Shown: in pieces, positions 62,475-64,000 of the stretch | How positions within the stretch are numbered: the first letter of the stretch is position 1 | Layout of the letters: the number at the start of each line of letters is the position of its first letter | NCBI GenBank assembly: GCA_034231615.1 | Contig: CM067315.1 | Coordinates: 32,011,191 to 32,075,190, forward strand | From: Meghimatium bilineatum | Taxonomy: Eukaryota; Mollusca; Gastropoda; Stylommatophora; Philomycidae | DNA: 64,000 nucleotides | Direction of reading: 5' to 3' | The notes under the pieces: generated by a model | Databases searched by the model: none | Seen by the model: the letters and a program-made list of their open reading frames with translations, nothing else | Told to the model about the DNA's origin: nothing | Made by a program: the position numbers and the translations under genes

Positions 62475-64000
62475 GATCCGAACAGGGACAACGAATATTA
62501 ACACTAACACCTTTGGTTGAGTATCCGAAAAGAGACAAAGAATATTAACACTAACACCTTTGGTTGAGTATCCGAAAAGAGACAAAGAATATTAACACTA
62601 ACACCTTTGGTTGAGTATCCGAAAAGAGACAAAGAATATTAACACTAACACCTTTGGTTGAGTATCCGAAAAAAGACAACGAATATTAACACTAACACCT
62701 ATGGTTGAGTATCCGAAAAGAGACAAAGAATATTAACACTAACACCTTTGGTTGAGTATCCGAAAAGAGACAACGAATATTAACACTAACACCTTTGGTT
62801 GAGTATCCGAAAAGAGACAAAGAATATTAACACTAACACCTTTGGTTGAGTATCCGAAAAGAGACAAAGAATATTAACACTAACACCTTTGGTTGAGTAT
62901 CCGAAAAGAGACAAAGAATATTAACACTAACACCTTTGGTTGAGTATCCGAAAAGAGACAAAGAATATTAACACTAACACCTTTGGTTGAGTATCCGAAA
63001 AGAGACAAAGAATATTAACACTAACACCTTTGGTTGAGTATCCGAAAAGAGACAAAGAATATTAACACTAACACCTTTGGTTGAGTATCCGAAAAGAGAC
63101 AAAGAATATTAACACTAACACCTTTGGTTGAGTATCCGAAAAGAGACAACGAATATTAACACTAACACCTTTGGTTGAGTATCCGAAAAGAGACAACGAA
63201 TATTAACACTAACACCTTTGGTTGAGTATCCGAAAAGAGACAACGAATATTAACACTAACACCTTTGGTTGAGTATCCGAAAAGAGACAACGAATATTAA
63301 CACTAACACCTTTGGTTGAGTATCCGAAAAGAGACAAAGAATATTAACACTAACACCTTTGGTTGAGTATCCGAAAAGAGACAAAGAATATTAACACTAA
63401 CACCTTTGGTTGAGTATCCGAAAAGAGACAAAGAATATTAACACTAACACCTTTGGTTGAGTATCCGAAAAGAGACAAAGAATATTAACACTAACACCTT
63501 TGGTTGAGTATCCGAAAAGAGACAAAGAATATTAACACTAACACCTTTGGTTGAGTATCCGAAAAGAGACAAAGAATATTAACACTAACACGTTTGGTTG
63601 AGTATCCGAAAAGAGACAAAGAATATTAACACTAACACCTTTGGTTGAGTATCCGAAAAGAGACAAAGAATATTAACACTAACACCTTTGGTTGAGTATC
63701 CGAAAAGAGACAAAGAATATTAACACTAACACCTTTGGTTGAGTATCCGAAAAGAGACAAAGAATATTAACACTAACACCTTTGGTTGAGTATCCGAAAA
63801 GAGACAAAGAATATTAACACTAACACCTGTGGTTGAGTATCCGAAAAGAGACAAAGAATATTAACACTAACACCTTTGGTTGAGTATCCGAAAAGAGACA
63901 AAGAATATTAACACTAACACCTTTGGTTGAGTATCCGAAAAGAGACAAAGAATATTAACACTAACACCTTTGGTTGAGTATCCGAAAAGAGACAAAGAAT
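62475..64000. repeat. 47-bp satellite, about 32 copies, runs off the window
   Basis: GGTTGAGTATCCGAAAAGAG, ACAAAGAATATTAACACTAA and CACCTTT. Copies are nearly identical. The main variant is ACAACG instead of ACAAAG, in single copies near 62488, 62677 and 62771 and in four consecutive copies from 63147 to 63288. The array has no end within the window. Confidence 0.98.

Noticed and set aside
62475-64000. CRISPR-like regular repeats
   Set aside because: Units are directly contiguous with no unique spacers, the surroundings are eukaryotic transposon debris and no cas-like gene is present. The same holds for every array in the window.

Overview
The window looks like a stretch of an A+T-rich, intron-sized or intergenic invertebrate genome. 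There is no operon-like packing, no long intact coding sequence and no prokaryotic signal. Instead it is a mosaic of decayed non-LTR retrotransposon 3' ends, short interspersed repeats (several with tRNA-like promoter boxes), cut-and-paste DNA transposon remnants and more than 30 micro-, mini- and satellite arrays. The families present (RTE-like reverse transcriptases ending in TGA or TTGA microsatellites, Jockey/I-like RT-RNase H, mariner, hAT) fit a lophotrochozoan, most likely a mollusc. That placement is inference from repeat style only. I found no host gene that I can defend.

Layout. 1-7.7 kb: a tRNA-like SINE, small minisatellites, a minus-strand RNase H tail (1.7-2.35 kb), RTE-like RT 3' ends (3.0, 5.25-5.8 and 6.4 kb) and an AAT-rich block. 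8-12.7 kb: tetranucleotide, satellite and (AT)n arrays with SINE copies, one of which (11427-11704) has clean target-site duplications. 12.7-14.5 kb: a minus-strand RT-RNase H remnant between two arrays that share a core motif. 15.2-18.5 kb: a tRNA-like SINE split by a hAT element with terminal inverted repeats, a perfect 8-bp target duplication and a wrecked, core-deleted transposase, followed by a second hAT-like non-autonomous element. 19-25.4 kb: two retroelement tails and long GTT- and TTAG-rich blocks. 26-31 kb: RT remnants with an internal 133-bp triplication, a mariner transposase remnant and a 28-bp array. 31-41 kb: SINEs, composite repeats, RT tails and a 29-bp array. 41-46 kb: an RT tail, a near-perfect 573-bp palindrome and the best-preserved RT (44418-45617, with a YADD motif). 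46-52.5 kb: further RT and RNase H pieces. 52.5-57 kb: mostly unassigned. 57.3-59 kb: a minus-strand RT of another RTE-like family. 59-64 kb: five long arrays, an RNase H tail, a composite repeat and a 47-bp satellite running off the right edge.

The sequences do not act as a pathway. What links them is process: insertion of retroelements and SINEs, nesting, and expansion of tandem arrays. Several arrays grade directly into retroelement or SINE sequence, so these arrays appear to have been born inside dead mobile elements. The most unusual items are the 573-bp palindrome, the minisatellites nucleated in reverse-transcriptase codons, and a 140-bp head module shared by two otherwise unrelated composite repeats.
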